This document shows, one piece after another, positions 48,372 through 59,551 of a stretch of 64,000 nt of DNA (position 1 is the first letter of the stretch; each line of letters starts with the position of its first letter). The stretch spans positions 124,001 to 188,000 of the forward strand of contig NZ_JASISM010000004.1 of the NCBI RefSeq assembly GCF_030063145.1. The letters run 5' to 3'. The notes beneath the pieces are model-generated. The model worked only from the letters and a program-made list of their open reading frames with translations, was not told the DNA's origin and did no database searches. Made by a program: the position numbers and the translations under genes. The stretch is from Cryobacterium sp. PH31-L1 (GTDB lineage Bacteria; Actinomycetota; Actinomycetes; Actinomycetales; Microbacteriaceae).

Positions 48372-51300
48372 TGGTTACCTCCAGAATTCGATTCCAGACA
48401 ACGAGTCCGTCGGGATCGAGTCCCTCATCGACGGCCGTCTGCCTAGTCTCCAGTACTGCCGCGTAGTCGCGCGGCAGCACCTTGATAAATGCGTTCATGG
48501 TTTCTTCCAGGTTCTCCAGCATGCGCTTGGCGAGTGCTGAATCGGTCTGGTCCCGGTGTTGTTCGAGCAGGTCGCGCACGATCTCGCGATCGACGCTCTC
48601 GAGGGCGAGCAACCTGAGCTCCCCCGAGGTCAGCGCGTCACGGTTGACCCGTTCGGCGGTCAGACCGTAGACGTAGGCCGTGCCGCCACTCATCCCGGCG
48701 CCGAGGTTGCGCCCGGTCTCGCCGAGGATGAGGGCGAGTCCGCCGGTCATGTATTCGAGCGCGTGGTCGCCCACGCCCTCGACGACGGCGATCGCTCCGG
48801 AGTTGCGCACGAGGAATCGTTCGCCGACAATGCCGCGAATGAACATGCTGCCCTGGGTGGCGCCGTAACCGATGACGTTTCCGGCGATGACGTTGTCTTC
48901 GGCCGGGAACTGGCTGGCCCGGTCGGGGCGCACGATGATCTGCCCGCCCGACAGGCCCTTGCCGACGTAGTCGTTGGATTCGCCCTCGAGTCGCAGGGTG
49001 ATTCCGCTCGGCAAGAATGCCCCGAAGGACTGTCCGGCTGAACCGGTGAGGGTGACCTCGATCGAACCGGCCGGCAAACCGTTTTCGCCGTGGCGCAGGG
49101 TGACCTGGTTGCCGAGCATGGTGCCGACGGCACGTTCGGTGTTGCGGATCGGCAGGTCGATCCTGACCGTTCCGCCGTGTTCGAGAACGCTCTGGCTTCG
49201 ACGAATAAGTTCATTGTCGAAGTGCTTGTCGAGTTCGTGTTCCTGGGCCCGAGCCCACTTGCGCGGTTCTGCCTCAGAAAAGTCCGGGCCGCTCAGAATG
49301 GGCGAGAGGTCCAGCCCCTGCGCCTTCCAGTGCGTGAGCGCGCGGTTCACGTTCAGCACCTCGCGGTGCCCGATGGCCTCGTCGAGGCTGCGGAAACCGA
49401 GCTCGGCGAGGTACTCGCGTACTTCCTGAGCGATGAACTCGAAGAAGTTCACGACGTGGTCGGCTTGGCCGGCGAAACGTTTGCGAAGTTCCGGGTTCTG
49501 GGTGGCAACGCCGACCGGGCAGGTATCGAGGTGGCAGACGCGCATCATGATGCAGCCCGACACAACGAGCGGGGCGGAGGCGAAGCCGAATTCTTCGGCC
49601 CCGAGCAGGGCACCGATCAGCACGTCACGACCGGTTTTCAGCTGGCCGTCGACCTGCACGACCACGCGGTCACGCATGCCGTTGAGCATGAGTGTCTGTT
49701 GGGTTTCGGCGAGGCCGAGTTCCCACGGGGTTCCGGCGTGCTTGAGCGAGTTGACCGGGCTGGCGCCGGTTCCGCCGTCGTGGCCGCTGATCAGGATCAC
49801 GTCGGAGAGGGCTTTGGCGACACCGGCCGCAACGGCACCGATACCCGACTGGCTGACCAGTTTGGTATGGATGCGGGCCTTGGGGTTGGCGCGTTTCAGG
49901 TCGAAGATGAGCTGCTTGAGGTCTTCGATCGAGTAGATGTCGTGGTGCGGCGGCGGCGAGATGAGGCCGACACCGGCCGTGGCGTGCCGAGTACGGGCGA
50001 TCCACGGGTACACCTTGGTGGGGGGCAGCTGACCGCCCTCGCCGGGCTTGGCACCCTGGGCGAGTTTGATCTGGATATCGTCAGCGTGGGTCAGGTACAT
50101 GCTCGTCACACCGAAGCGGCCGGAGGCGACCTGCTTCACCGCGCTGCGCCGGGTCGGGTCGAGCAGACGGTCGAGGTCTTCGCCGCCCTCGCCGGTGTTG
50201 GACTTGCCGCCGAGTCGGTTCATCGCGATCGCGAGGGTTTCGTGCGCCTCCTGCGAGATGGAGCCGTAGCTCATTGCACCGGTCGAGAACCGTTTGACGA
50301 TCTGCGACACCGATTCGACCTCGTCGAGCGGCACCGGGGTGCGCTGGCCGGGGCTGAGAGTGAACATGCCGCGCAGGGTCATGAGCGATTCGGCCTGGTC
50401 GTCGACCATCTTCGTGTACTCGCGGAAGATGTCGTAGCGCTTGGTGCGGGTGGCGTGCTGCAGCCGAAAGATGGTCTCCGGGTTGAAGAGGTGCGGGGCG
50501 CCGTCGCGACGCCACTGGTATTCGCCGCCGGTTGCAAGGCGCTCGTGCGCGGTCACCGCAGCATCCATGGGGTAAGCGGATGCGTGCCGCGACAGATTTT
50601 CGACACCGATCACGTCAATGCCGACGCCGCCGAGCTTGCTTGTCGTGCCGGTGAAGTACTGGTCGACGAACGACTGGGCGAGGCCGACCGCTTCGAAGGT
50701 CTGCGCACCGGCGTAGGACGACACGGTGGAGATGCCCATCTTGGACATGATCTTGAGCACGCCCTTGCCGAGCGCCTTGATGACGTTGCGTACCGCCTTC
50801 TCGGGCGTGACGTTGGTGATGATGCCGCTGCGTACAAGGTCTTCGCAGGTTTCCATGGCGAGGTAGGGGTTGACTGCGGAGGCGCCATAACCCATGAGCA
50901 GGGCCACGTGGTGCACCTCACGCACGTCGCCGGCCTCGACCACGATGCCGACCTTCATGCGGTTCTCGGTACGGATCAGGTGGTGATGCACCGCAGCGAT
51001 CATAAGCAGCGACGGGATCGGTGCGAGATCCTTGTTGGAATCGCGGTCGCTCAACACGATGAACAGGGCGCCGGCCTCGATGGCTTCGTCGACCTCGACG
51101 CAGACGGCGGCGAGTCGCTTGGACAGCGCGTCGGGGCCTTCTTCGAAGCGGTATAGGCCCCGAATGGTCGTTGTGGTGCGGCTGCCGATGACAGGGTCGA
51201 TGTGCTGGATCTTGGCCAGTTCGTCGTTGTCGATGACCGGGAAGTCCAAAATGACCTGGCGGGCATGCTCGGGGCCTGCAGTGAGCAGGTTGCGTTCCGG

Positions 51301-52941
51301 GCCGAGACCGAGCTTGAGACTCGTGACGACCTCTTCACGAATGGAGTCCAGCGGCGGGTTGGTGACCTGCGCGAACTGCTGGGTGAAGTAGTCGAACATG
51401 AGCCGCGGGCGGTCGCTGAGTACGGCGATGGGTGTGTCGCTGCCCATGGCACCGAGTGGTTCGGCGCCGGTGCGGGCCATCGGGGTGAGCAGGATGCGTA
51501 CTTCTTCTTCGGTGTAGCCGAAGGTGCGCTGGCGGCGCACGACGGATGCCGGCGGGTGCACGATGTGCTCCCGCTCCGGCAGATCCTTGAGGTTGATGCG
51601 GCCCTGGTGCAGCCACTGACCCCACGGTTGGCTCGCGGCCAGGTCGGCCTTGATCTCACGGTCGTCGATGATGCGGCCGGCCTTGGTATCGACCAGGAAC
51701 ATCTGGCCTGGACGCAGTCGGCCCTTGCGCACGACCCGGGCCGGGTCAATGCCGAGCACGCCGATCTCGCTCGCGAGCACGACCAGGCCGTCGTCGGTGA
51801 TGAGGTAGCGGCCGGGACGCAGGCCGTTCCGGTCGAGCGTTGCGCCGACGAGGGACCCGTCGGTGAAGACGATCGCGGCCGGACCGTCCCACGGTTCCAT
51901 GAGCATGGAGTGGTATTCGTAGAAATCGCGACGTTCGTCGTCGAGGTCGGTCTGGTTCTCCCAGGCCTCCGGCACCATCATCATGATGGCGTGCGGCAGC
52001 GACCGCCCGGACAGGCTGAGCAGTTCGACCACCTCATCGAACGAGGCCGAGTCGCTGGCACCTGGGGTAACGATCGGCAGCAGGGGCGCGACGTCGCCGA
52101 GCAGCTCGGACTCGAGCTGGGACTGGCGCGCGCGCATCCAGTTGCGGTTGCCCTGCACCGTGTTGATCTCGCCGTTGTGGGCGATCATGCGGAACGGCTG
52201 GGCGAGCGGCCAGGACGGGAACGTATTGGTGGAGTACCGGGAGTGTACGAGGGCGAGCGTTGAGACGAAACGTTCGTCGGACAGGTCCGGGTAGAACGGT
52301 TCGAGCTGCAGGGTCGTGACCATGCCCTTGTAGACCAGGGTGCGGCAGGACAATGACACGAAGTAGATCTCGAGCTCGCGTTCTGCGCGCTTGCGCAGCC
52401 GGAAGGTCTGCCGATCGAGCGCGATGTCTGAGAACGCGGTGCCGGCTTCGGTGGTGCGGGTGCTCTGCACGAACAGCTGCTGGATGGCAGGCATGTTCGC
52501 GCGGGCCTGGTTGCCGAGGTCCTCCGGGTGCACCGGAACCTCACGCCAGCCGAGGATGCTGAGGCTTTCCTCGTCTGCGATCAGGCTGATGGCACGCTTG
52601 ATGGCGGTGCGAGCGGTTGGATCGGTTGGCAGAAAGACGTTGCCGACCGCGTACTGGCCCACCGGGGGAAGCGCGAAATCCGTGACGGCACGCAGGAAGG
52701 CATCCGGTATCTGGGTGATGATGCCGGCACCGTCACCGGTTCCGGCGTCAGAGCCGACGGCCCCGCGGTGTTCCAGGTTACGTAGGGCGTCGAGGGCTTG
52801 CGTGATGATGTCGTGCCCGGCGATTCCTCGCAGGGTCGCCACCATTGCCAGGCCGCACGCGTCGCGTTCGGCCGCCGGATCGTACAAACCGGATGCTTCA
52901 GGAATGCTGCTGAAGCGGGTGTAGAGAGGTTTCTGAGCCAT
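48364..52941 (-). CDS. gltB: Glutamate synthase large subunit
   Basis: A 1525-aa enzyme that uses glutamine and 2-oxoglutarate to form two glutamates. Order: short propeptide, class II amidotransferase with the nucleophile Cys in ERDACGLAMVA (about residue 28), central domain, FMN-binding synthase domain (GEGGEDLDR; HDGGTGASP), the [3Fe-4S] loop CIMMRVCHLDTCPVG, and a C-terminal beta-helix GXGXG domain. Start ATG 52941 gives MAQKPLYTRF with GAGG upstream; the longer frame to 53043 is not supported. It forms a gltBD operon. Confidence 0.97.
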   Translation of the reverse strand: MAQKPLYTRFSSIPEASGLYDPAAERDACGLAMVATLRGIAGHDIITQALDALRNLEHRGAVGSDAGTGDGAGIITQIPDAFLRAVTDFALPPVGQYAVGNVFLPTDPTARTAIKRAISLIADEESLSILGWREVPVHPEDLGNQARANMPAIQQLFVQSTRTTEAGTAFSDIALDRQTFRLRKRAERELEIYFVSLSCRTLVYKGMVTTLQLEPFYPDLSDERFVSTLALVHSRYSTNTFPSWPLAQPFRMIAHNGEINTVQGNRNWMRARQSQLESELLGDVAPLLPIVTPGASDSASFDEVVELLSLSGRSLPHAIMMMVPEAWENQTDLDDERRDFYEYHSMLMEPWDGPAAIVFTDGSLVGATLDRNGLRPGRYLITDDGLVVLASEIGVLGIDPARVVRKGRLRPGQMFLVDTKAGRIIDDREIKADLAASQPWGQWLHQGRINLKDLPEREHIVHPPASVVRRQRTFGYTEEEVRILLTPMARTGAEPLGAMGSDTPIAVLSDRPRLMFDYFTQQFAQVTNPPLDSIREEVVTSLKLGLGPERNLLTAGPEHARQVILDFPVIDNDELAKIQHIDPVIGSRTTTTIRGLYRFEEGPDALSKRLAAVCVEVDEAIEAGALFIVLSDRDSNKDLAPIPSLLMIAAVHHHLIRTENRMKVGIVVEAGDVREVHHVALLMGYGASAVNPYLAMETCEDLVRSGIITNVTPEKAVRNVIKALGKGVLKIMSKMGISTVSSYAGAQTFEAVGLAQSFVDQYFTGTTSKLGGVGIDVIGVENLSRHASAYPMDAAVTAHERLATGGEYQWRRDGAPHLFNPETIFRLQHATRTKRYDIFREYTKMVDDQAESLMTLRGMFTLSPGQRTPVPLDEVESVSQIVKRFSTGAMSYGSISQEAHETLAIAMNRLGGKSNTGEGGEDLDRLLDPTRRSAVKQVASGRFGVTSMYLTHADDIQIKLAQGAKPGEGGQLPPTKVYPWIARTRHATAGVGLISPPPHHDIYSIEDLKQLIFDLKRANPKARIHTKLVSQSGIGAVAAGVAKALSDVILISGHDGGTGASPVNSLKHAGTPWELGLAETQQTLMLNGMRDRVVVQVDGQLKTGRDVLIGALLGAEEFGFASAPLVVSGCIMMRVCHLDTCPVGVATQNPELRKRFAGQADHVVNFFEFIAQEVREYLAELGFRSLDEAIGHREVLNVNRALTHWKAQGLDLSPILSGPDFSEAEPRKWARAQEHELDKHFDNELIRRSQSVLEHGGTVRIDLPIRNTERAVGTMLGNQVTLRHGENGLPAGSIEVTLTGSAGQSFGAFLPSGITLRLEGESNDYVGKGLSGGQIIVRPDRASQFPAEDNVIAGNVIGYGATQGSMFIRGIVGERFLVRNSGAIAVVEGVGDHALEYMTGGLALILGETGRNLGAGMSGGTAYVYGLTAERVNRDALTSGELRLLALESVDREIVRDLLEQHRDQTDSALAKRMLENLEETMNAFIKVLPRDYAAVLETRQTAVDEGLDPDGLVVWNRILEVTNG

Positions 52942-53091
52942 TGAGACCGTCCTCACGAAATGACTGGCAGTAAGGGACGACGCTGGCCCGAAGGAGATGT
53001 GTGCGGAAAACCATAACGCGTGCCCGGTTCGGGTCAGGCCCACATTCGGGCGGCGCTACGTGTGTGTTGGCTGGATGTCAGCGAACGAACT

Positions 53092-54105
53092 CTACAGACG
53101 CGAAGCGCTCGTGCTTGTGGCTGGAGCCTCGGGTGATTCGGTGCGTTCATCGGCGTCATCGCTCTGATCCGCGGAGCTTTGATCAAGATCATCCGAATCG
53201 CTGTCTTCAAATTCTACCCCAGCGTCCGGTCCAATCCATTCCCGGCCCGGCACATAGGGGCTGGGTTCGAGGCCCGGGTGACGGTGACGCTGCACCAGAA
53301 TGATGATCAGACCGACCGCAATGGCGGCGAGGGCCGCCCAGACGTTAGTGCGGATTCCGAAGTAAATCTCGCTCGGGTCAATGCGAATCGACTCAAAAAA
53401 GCTCCGACCCAGTCCATACCAGATGAGGTAGACGCCCAGAGTCTGCCCGAACCGCAGGCGGAACTTGCGCTCCAGATAGAGAATGACGGCAACACCGAGC
53501 AGGTTCCAGATGATTTCGTACAGAAAAGTCGGGTGGAACAGCGTGCCGTCCGGCAGCCCCACCGGGAATGCCGGGTTGCTCGGGTCGATTTCCAGGCCCC
53601 ACGGCAGGGTCGTCGGCAACCCGAACAGTTCGTGGTTGAACCAGTTGCCGAGTCGGCCGGTGGCCTGGGCGACGAGCAGGGCGGGGGCGACGGCGTCGGC
53701 AAAGGTCCAAAAGCGGATACCGGCCAGGCGGCAGCCGATCCAGGCACCCACTGCACCACCGATCAGGGAGCCGAAAATGGCGTTTCCACCCTCCCAGATA
53801 TACAGGGTACGGAGCAGATCGGCTCCCTCGAAGAAGTAGTCGCCCGGGTGGGTCAGCACGTGGTAGATACGCGCACCGACGATGCCGAGCGGCACGGCCC
53901 AGAGGATGATGTCGAGTACGACTCCCGGCTCAGCACCGCGCTTAGTGAGCCGGCGCGACGTGATGATCGTCGCGAGGATGATTCCGGCGAGGATGCACAG
54001 CGCGTAGGCGTGAATGCGGAACGGACCGAGGTCGAAGAAACTCCACGCGGGGCTCGGGATGCTCGTGCTCAGAAGACTCAAAGACACCTGGGTACTACCT
54101 TTCAT
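53092..54105 (-). CDS. lgt: Phosphatidylglycerol-prolipoprotein diacylglyceryl transferase
   Basis: A 337-aa seven-helix membrane enzyme that attaches diacylglycerol to the lipobox cysteine of prolipoproteins. The Lgt signature GRLGNWFNHELFG is seen near residue 150, with the earlier GNAIFGSLIGG and the late WYGLGRSFFE block. The last 45 residues are a hydrophilic, acidic Ser/Asp-rich tail, common in actinobacterial Lgt. It follows trpA, as in many Microbacteriaceae, but is functionally unrelated to it. Confidence 0.95.
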   Translation of the reverse strand: MKGSTQVSLSLLSTSIPSPAWSFFDLGPFRIHAYALCILAGIILATIITSRRLTKRGAEPGVVLDIILWAVPLGIVGARIYHVLTHPGDYFFEGADLLRTLYIWEGGNAIFGSLIGGAVGAWIGCRLAGIRFWTFADAVAPALLVAQATGRLGNWFNHELFGLPTTLPWGLEIDPSNPAFPVGLPDGTLFHPTFLYEIIWNLLGVAVILYLERKFRLRFGQTLGVYLIWYGLGRSFFESIRIDPSEIYFGIRTNVWAALAAIAVGLIIILVQRHRHPGLEPSPYVPGREWIGPDAGVEFEDSDSDDLDQSSADQSDDADERTESPEAPATSTSASRL

Positions 54106-54186
54106 CGTGACTCACGTCACCTGGGGCGAATCGATCGCCTCGAACAATTTAGCGTAGAACGGGCCTGGAACTTCCGAAGTGACAAT

Positions 54187-55035
54187 TCACCGGGGCGGCG
54201 ACGGCGGGCGAAGTTCGTTCGCACCGGCGGCGAGTTCGAGCGCCAGTCGGGCGACGGCGGGCACTCCCCCGTCGGTGAGCGCCTTCACGAGCGCGGAACC
54301 GACGATGGCGCCGTCGGCGTAGCCGAGGACTTCGCGGACCTGCTCGGGGGTGGAGATACCGAGGCCGACGCAGGCGCTGGTGCAGCCGGCGGAGCGCAGG
54401 CGTTCCACCAGGATCCGAGCGGCGGCATCGACGCCCGCGCGAGCACCGGTGGTGCCCATTGTTGAGACGGTATAGACAAATCCGCGGCTGGCTTCGATCG
54501 CCTGCACCAGGCGGGCATCGGACGAGGAGGGCGCGGCCAGGAAAACCCGGTCTAGGCCGATGCGCTCGCTCGCGGCCATCCAGTCGGCGGCTTCATCGGG
54601 AATGAGGTCGGGCGTGATCAGACCGGCACCACCGGCGGCCCGGAGGTCATCGGCGAAACGCTCAACTCCATACTGAACGACCGGGTTCCAATAGGTCATC
54701 ACCAGAATGGGCGCGTCGACCTGCGCGGTGATGGCTTTGATCGCTTCAAAACCGTGGCGGAGTTTGAACCCGTTGGCCAGTGCCTGCTGGGTTGCCGCCT
54801 GAATGACCGGACCGTCCATCACCGGGTCGGAGTAGGGCAGGCCGAGTTCGATGATGTCGACGCCGTTGGCGACGAGGGCCACCGCCGCATCGATGCTGTC
54901 GTTCAGGGTGGGGAAACCAACCGGCAGGTAGCCGATGAGGGCTCCGCCGCCCTCGGCTCGGCGCCGGGCAATGGTCTGTTCGACCGTGCTCACGGTGCCA
55001 CTCATTGCTTCATCGGCAAGAATTGGGGTGGTCAT
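54187..55035 (-). CDS. trpA: Tryptophan synthase alpha subunit
   Basis: A 282-aa TIM-barrel subunit cleaving indole-3-glycerol phosphate to indole, which is channelled to TrpB. Catalytic Glu in [12 protein letters not shown] and Asp in [10 protein letters not shown] are present; the loop [12 protein letters not shown] and the C-terminal [11 protein letters not shown] phosphate site are intact. It overlaps trpB by four bases. Confidence 0.96.
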   Translation of the reverse strand: MTTPILADEAMSGTVSTVEQTIARRRAEGGGALIGYLPVGFPTLNDSIDAAVALVANGVDIIELGLPYSDPVMDGPVIQAATQQALANGFKLRHGFEAIKAITAQVDAPILVMTYWNPVVQYGVERFADDLRAAGGAGLITPDLIPDEAADWMAASERIGLDRVFLAAPSSSDARLVQAIEASRGFVYTVSTMGTTGARAGVDAAARILVERLRSAGCTSACVGLGISTPEQVREVLGYADGAIVGSALVKALTDGGVPAVARLALELAAGANELRPPSPPR

Positions 55036-56258
55036 GACTGTTCAGCGCCTTCGTCGAGCAGGTCAAAGTACCGTCCCGCTGTTTCCATGTCTTTGTCGCC
55101 GCGACCGCTGAGGTTGACCAGAATGGTCGCTTCAGGGCCGAGCGCACGGCCGAGTTCGAGGGTGCCGGCGAGGGCGTGCGACGACTCGATCGCGGGGATG
55201 ATGCCCTCGGTGCGGCTGAGCAGGCGCAGGGCGCTCATCGCCTCGTCGTCGCTGATCGGCAGGTAGGTGGCCCGGCCGATGCTCGACAGCCAGGCGTGCT
55301 CCGGTCCGACGCCCGGATAGTCGAGGCCGGCCGAGATGGAGTGGGATTCGACGGTCTGGCCGTCTTCGTCCTGCAGCAGCATGCTGCGGGCGCCGTGCAG
55401 CACTCCCGGACGCCCCTTGGTAATGGTGGCAGCGTGCCGCGGCGTGTCAATGCCGTCGCCAGCTGCCTCATAGCCGAACAGGGCGACATCCGGGTCGTCG
55501 AGGAAGGCATGAAAGATGCCCATGGCGTTGGACCCGCCGCCGACACAGGCTGTGACAGCATCCGGCAGGCTGCCGGTCAGGTCGAGCACCTGCTGACGGG
55601 CTTCCTCGCCGATGATCTTCTGAAAGTCCCGCACCATGGCGGGGAACGGATGCGGGCCGGCAACGGTTCCAAAAATATAGTTCGTAGTCTCAACGTTGGT
55701 GACCCAGTCGCGCATGGCGTCGTTGATGGCATCCTTGAGGGTGCGCGAGCCGGTCTTGACCGGAACGACCTCGGCGCCGAGCAGGCGCATCCGGGCCACG
55801 TTGAGGGCTTGGCGTTCGGTGTCAACCTCGCCCATATACACGACGCACTCCAGCCCGAAAAGGGCGGCGACCGTCGCCGTGGCCACGCCGTGCTGGCCGG
55901 CCCCGGTTTCAGCAATGACGCGGGTCTTGCCGATGCGCTTGGTGAGCAGGGCCTGGCCCAGGGCGTTGTTAATCTTGTGCGAGCCTGTGTGATTGAGATC
56001 TTCGCGCTTGAGGATGATGCGGGCGCCGCCGGCGTACTCGGCGAAGCGCGGAACCTCGGTGATGATCGAGGGGCGACCGGTGTAGTTGACGTGCAACTCC
56101 ATCAAGGCCGCGGCGAAGGCGGGATCATTCTTGGCGAGTTCGTATTCCGCCGTGAGTTCATCGAGCGCCGCTACGAGGGACTCGGGCACGAACCTGCCGC
56201 CGAAGCCGCCAAAATACGGGCCGGACTGCACACGCAAGGATTCTTTTCGCACAGACAT
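55032..56258 (-). CDS. trpB: Tryptophan synthase beta subunit
   Basis: A 408-aa pyridoxal-phosphate enzyme condensing indole and serine to tryptophan. The PLP-lysine motif [16 protein letters not shown] (about residue 95) and the glycine-rich phosphate loop [12 protein letters not shown] are intact, with the N-terminal [14 protein letters not shown]. It begins right after the trpC stop (TAA then ATG adjacent) and is coupled to trpA. No trpF gene lies between trpC and trpB. Confidence 0.97.
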   Translation of the reverse strand: MSVRKESLRVQSGPYFGGFGGRFVPESLVAALDELTAEYELAKNDPAFAAALMELHVNYTGRPSIITEVPRFAEYAGGARIILKREDLNHTGSHKINNALGQALLTKRIGKTRVIAETGAGQHGVATATVAALFGLECVVYMGEVDTERQALNVARMRLLGAEVVPVKTGSRTLKDAINDAMRDWVTNVETTNYIFGTVAGPHPFPAMVRDFQKIIGEEARQQVLDLTGSLPDAVTACVGGGSNAMGIFHAFLDDPDVALFGYEAAGDGIDTPRHAATITKGRPGVLHGARSMLLQDEDGQTVESHSISAGLDYPGVGPEHAWLSSIGRATYLPISDDEAMSALRLLSRTEGIIPAIESSHALAGTLELGRALGPEATILVNLSGRGDKDMETAGRYFDLLDEGAEQS

Positions 56259-57029
56259 TTAAACCGCCAAAAACTCGGAAAGGGTTCGGATGGGATCGCT
56301 CGTGACGAGCGCTTCGCCGACCAGGACGACGTCGGCGCCGGCGGCACGGTAGTGCGCGACGTCGGCGGCCGTCTTGACGGCGGATTCGGCGACTCGGGTG
56401 ACGCCGGACGGAATTCTGTCGGCCAGAGTACCGAAAAGGTTCTGGTCGAGTTCAAAAGTGGACAAATTCCGGGCGTTGACCCCGATCAGGCTTGCGCCGA
56501 TGTCAAGTGCGCGGCTCACTTCGTCGCCGCTGTGGGTTTCGACCAGTGCGGTCATGCCGAGCTCGCGAATGAGATCGTGCAGGGAGACGAGGGTGGCCTG
56601 ATCGAGCGCGGCCACGATCAGCAGCACGAGGTCGGCACCGGCGGCGCGGGCTTCGAACACCTGGTACGGCGTGCCGATGAAGTCCTTGCGGAGGATAGGA
56701 ATGCTCACCGCGGCCCGCACCTGTTCGAGGTCGGTCAATGAGCCGTGAAAGCGACGCCCCTCGGTGAGCACGCTGATCGCGCTCGCGCCGCCGGTTTCAT
56801 AGGAAACAGCCAACGCGGCCGGGTCGGTGATGGCCGCGAGGGAACCGCGGCTGGGGCTGGCCCGCTTGATTTCCGCGAGAATCTTGACGCCATCGGCCGG
56901 GGCCAGCGCCGCCAGCGCGTCGAGTGCGGGCGCGTGGGCGCGCGCCGCCGCCTCGACCGTCGCCAGTGGGCGAGTCAGGAGGCGTTGTTCGGCATCGGAC
57001 ACCGAGCCAGCGAGAAGTTCTTGAAGCAC
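56259..57029 (-). CDS. trpC: Indole-3-glycerol phosphate synthase
   Basis: A 256-aa TIM-barrel enzyme closing the indole ring. It shows the catalytic ILAEIKRASPSRG near residue 55, IPILRKDFIG and the terminal phosphate-binding VGEALVTSD. GTG 57029 is chosen (V-L-Q-E-L-L start, AAAGAG upstream), giving the usual length; the longer frame to 57134 would run into the small gene upstream. Monofunctional: no TrpF domain is fused. Confidence 0.95.
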   Translation of the reverse strand: MLQELLAGSVSDAEQRLLTRPLATVEAAARAHAPALDALAALAPADGVKILAEIKRASPSRGSLAAITDPAALAVSYETGGASAISVLTEGRRFHGSLTDLEQVRAAVSIPILRKDFIGTPYQVFEARAAGADLVLLIVAALDQATLVSLHDLIRELGMTALVETHSGDEVSRALDIGASLIGVNARNLSTFELDQNLFGTLADRIPSGVTRVAESAVKTAADVAHYRAAGADVVLVGEALVTSDPIRTLSEFLAV

Positions 57030-57048
57030 CAGGTCTCTTTGCTGCCGG

Positions 57049-57270
57049 TCAGTGGCCAGGCGACGTGGCACTGACGCCGTAGCCGACCTTGCTGAGTATG
57101 TAACCGACGATAACGCCGGCGATGAGCAGTCCAAAGGACGCCCAGACGAGCCAGACCAGCTCGAAGAAGAAGGCCGTGGTGCCGATGGCGAAAGCGGCCA
57201 GCATGATGATGACAGCGGTCCAGGCCGCCGCGGAGTGGCCGTGTCCGGGATCTGACAGATCGATGCTCAT
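57049..57270 (-). CDS. Small membrane protein of the HGxxPAAW/DUF6704 type
   Basis: 73 aa with two hydrophobic helices (about residues 14-36 and 38-62). The N-terminal GHGHSAAAWTAV resembles the HGxxPAAW box of actinobacterial small membrane proteins found in trp operons, with Ser for Pro. AGGAGA precedes the ATG. It sits between the TIGR02234 gene and trpC. Its function is unknown; cotranscription with trp genes is the only clue. Confidence 0.85.
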   Translation of the reverse strand: MSIDLSDPGHGHSAAAWTAVIIMLAAFAIGTTAFFFELVWLVWASFGLLIAGVIVGYILSKVGYGVSATSPGH

Positions 57271-57344
57271 GGTTCTCCTCGTAAATACGTAAACACTGTG
57301 TGCGTTGACCAGCGGGTTAAGTCTAGCGGAGCGACGGCCCGCCT

Positions 57345-57995
57345 TCAGCGAGCGGTCGGGTCTTCACCGCGACTGAGATCGTCCCAGTCGCCGACGGAGT
57401 CGCTCGGGGCGACCTTCGCGGGCGGCGAGTTGCCAGAGAAGGGCGCAGCCGACACTGAATCGTCGGCTGAGGTGACCGATTCAAAACGCACGGCCTGGTA
57501 CTTACGGGTCGGGCCAGGCCAGCGTGCGCTGGTCAGGATCACCATGACCCCGGCGGCGGCCATGAGTACGGCCGCCGCCATGGCGACGTATGGCCACGGC
57601 GTGACAATTGTGCCGAGCACGCTCAGCTGAATGGATTCATGACCGGCGATGCCCGTCGCTGCCGTGACCGCAGCGGCACTGGCATTTGATGGGTCATCGA
57701 CCGCGAGGAACGCGGCGAGAAACACCGACACCCCGAGCAATACCTCGAGCGCGCCGAGCACGATACGAATGAGTCGACCGGCGATGGTGAGGGCACCGGC
57801 CAGGGCGAAACCGCAGAGCGCGAGTGCCGTCAGCGCCGGCGCGGCGATGGCTCCGTCGATCTGCAGCACCTGGGTGCCGGCGTCGGGAAGTCCGACTTCC
57901 GCGTGGACCCAGACCTGGGTCCAGGCCAACAATGCCAGTGCGCTCGCACCCAGAATAGCGAGTATGAGAATGAGTTTGAGCCGGCGAGGCGCCAT
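57345..57995 (-). CDS. Trp biosynthesis-associated membrane protein (TIGR02234 type)
   Basis: A 216-aa protein with four hydrophobic helices and the family opening LALLAWTQVW. Members lie next to trpE in many actinobacteria, but no activity has been shown. The C-terminal 45 residues are cytosolic and Ser/Asp/Pro-rich. Its start overlaps the trpE stop by one base. Confidence 0.88.
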   Translation of the reverse strand: MAPRRLKLILILAILGASALALLAWTQVWVHAEVGLPDAGTQVLQIDGAIAAPALTALALCGFALAGALTIAGRLIRIVLGALEVLLGVSVFLAAFLAVDDPSNASAAAVTAATGIAGHESIQLSVLGTIVTPWPYVAMAAAVLMAAAGVMVILTSARWPGPTRKYQAVRFESVTSADDSVSAAPFSGNSPPAKVAPSDSVGDWDDLSRGEDPTAR

Positions 57996-59551
57996 TAGAA
58001 CACCCGCCGCATCGCGTTGGCCACGGCCACCGCACGCAGCGGTGCTGCGGCCTTGTTCTGCGACTCCTGGTACTCCGAGGCCGGGTCGGAATCGGTGACG
58101 ACGCCGCCACCGGCCTGCACGCGGGCGATGCCGTCCTTGATCGTCGCGGTGCGGATGGCGATGGCGAGGTCGGCGTCGCCGGCGAAGCCGAAGTAGCCGA
58201 CCACTCCCCCATAGACGCCGCGCTGGGCCGGTTCGAGGGCGTCGATGATCTCCAGAGCCCGCGGTTTCGGTGCGCCCGACAAAGTTCCGGCCGGGAACGT
58301 GGCGCGGAAGACGTCGATCGCGGTCTGGCCCGGCACCAGGTTGCCCTCGACCGAAGAGACCAGGTGCATAATGTGACTGAAGCGTTCGATGCGCATGAAC
58401 TCGGTCACTTCAACGGATCCGGCCGTGCAGACCTTGAGCAGGTCGTTGCGGGCCAGGTCGACGAGCATGAGGTGCTCTGCACGTTCCTTGGGGTCGTCGG
58501 CGAGTTCGATCGCGTAGTCGGCGTCGGCATCCGGTGTGGTGCCGCGTGGTTTCGAGCCGGCGATCGGATGGGTGAAGACACGTTGGTCTTGAACCTTGAC
58601 GAGGGCTTCGGGTGAGGACCCCACGATCCAGTACGGGTCTCCGCTCGGTGTTTCGAGGCTCAGCAGGTACATGTACGGGCTCGGATTTAGGCTGCGCAGC
58701 ACCCGGTAGACGTCGATCGGATGCGCGGTGCAGACCTGGTCGAAACGCTGCGAGATGACGACCTGAAACACATCGCCGTCAACGATGTGCTGCTTGCCGA
58801 TGTTCACGGCGGCGAGAAAATCATCCCGGGTGGTGCGATTGCTCGGCGCGCTCGGCGCCTGCAGGTCGACCTCGGCGAGCCATGCTTCGCCGGGCGCGGC
58901 GAGGCGCTTTTGCAGGGAATCCAGGCGAGCCGTCGCATCCGCCCACAGTGTGTCTGGCGTGGCGAAGCCGTCGTTGAGCACATTGGCGATGAGCTGCACG
59001 GTGCCGTACTTGTGATCGAGCACGACGAGGTCGGCGACAAAGCTGAACGACTGGCCGGGAACGTCGTAGTCGGCCGGCGGCTGGTGCGGCAAGCGTTCGA
59101 TCTGGCGAATCGCCTCCCAGCCGATGAAGCCGACCAGTCCGCCGGTCAGGGGCGGATGCTCCGGCAGCCGCGGCGTCTGCCAGCGGTCGAACAGGTAGGC
59201 CAGGGCTGCCAGGGGGGCACGGTCTGCCGCGGAGCCGAGAGCGCGTTCCGCTGACAGGCCATAGTCGATCCACCGGGTGTCATCGCCCTGCTGGGTGAGT
59301 ACTCCGAAGGAGGAGACCCCGACGAAAGAGAACCGCGACCAAATGCCGCCCTGCTCGGCGGATTCGAGCAGAAAACTGCCGGGAAGCCCGTTGGCGAGTT
59401 TGCGGTAGATCCCCACCGGGGTCTCGCCGTCGGCGAAGAGCTCACGGATGACCGGAATGACCCGGTGTTCCTCGATGAGCGCGTCGAACTGGGTGCGCGA
59501 TGTCGAACCTGCGGTGCGGGCGCCGGTGGCGGCCGGGGTGCTCTCGCTCAT
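57995..59551 (-). CDS. trpE: Anthranilate synthase component I
   Basis: A 518-aa chorismate-binding enzyme making anthranilate with the TrpG glutaminase. The tryptophan feedback motif LLES is present ([13 protein letters not shown] near residue 62), so end-product inhibition is expected. Catalytic blocks seen: [45 protein letters not shown] and [10 protein letters not shown]. The partner trpG and trpD are not in the window. It overlaps hisI by four bases. Confidence 0.96.
   Translation of the reverse strand: MSESTPAATGARTAGSTSRTQFDALIEEHRVIPVIRELFADGETPVGIYRKLANGLPGSFLLESAEQGGIWSRFSFVGVSSFGVLTQQGDDTRWIDYGLSAERALGSAADRAPLAALAYLFDRWQTPRLPEHPPLTGGLVGFIGWEAIRQIERLPHQPPADYDVPGQSFSFVADLVVLDHKYGTVQLIANVLNDGFATPDTLWADATARLDSLQKRLAAPGEAWLAEVDLQAPSAPSNRTTRDDFLAAVNIGKQHIVDGDVFQVVISQRFDQVCTAHPIDVYRVLRSLNPSPYMYLLSLETPSGDPYWIVGSSPEALVKVQDQRVFTHPIAGSKPRGTTPDADADYAIELADDPKERAEHLMLVDLARNDLLKVCTAGSVEVTEFMRIERFSHIMHLVSSVEGNLVPGQTAIDVFRATFPAGTLSGAPKPRALEIIDALEPAQRGVYGGVVGYFGFAGDADLAIAIRTATIKDGIARVQAGGGVVTDSDPASEYQESQNKAAAPLRAVAVANAMRRVF

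Noticed and set aside
52942..53043. Extended start of GltB at 53043
   Set aside because: The amidotransferase propeptide begins normally at ATG 52941, and the upstream residues have no family support.
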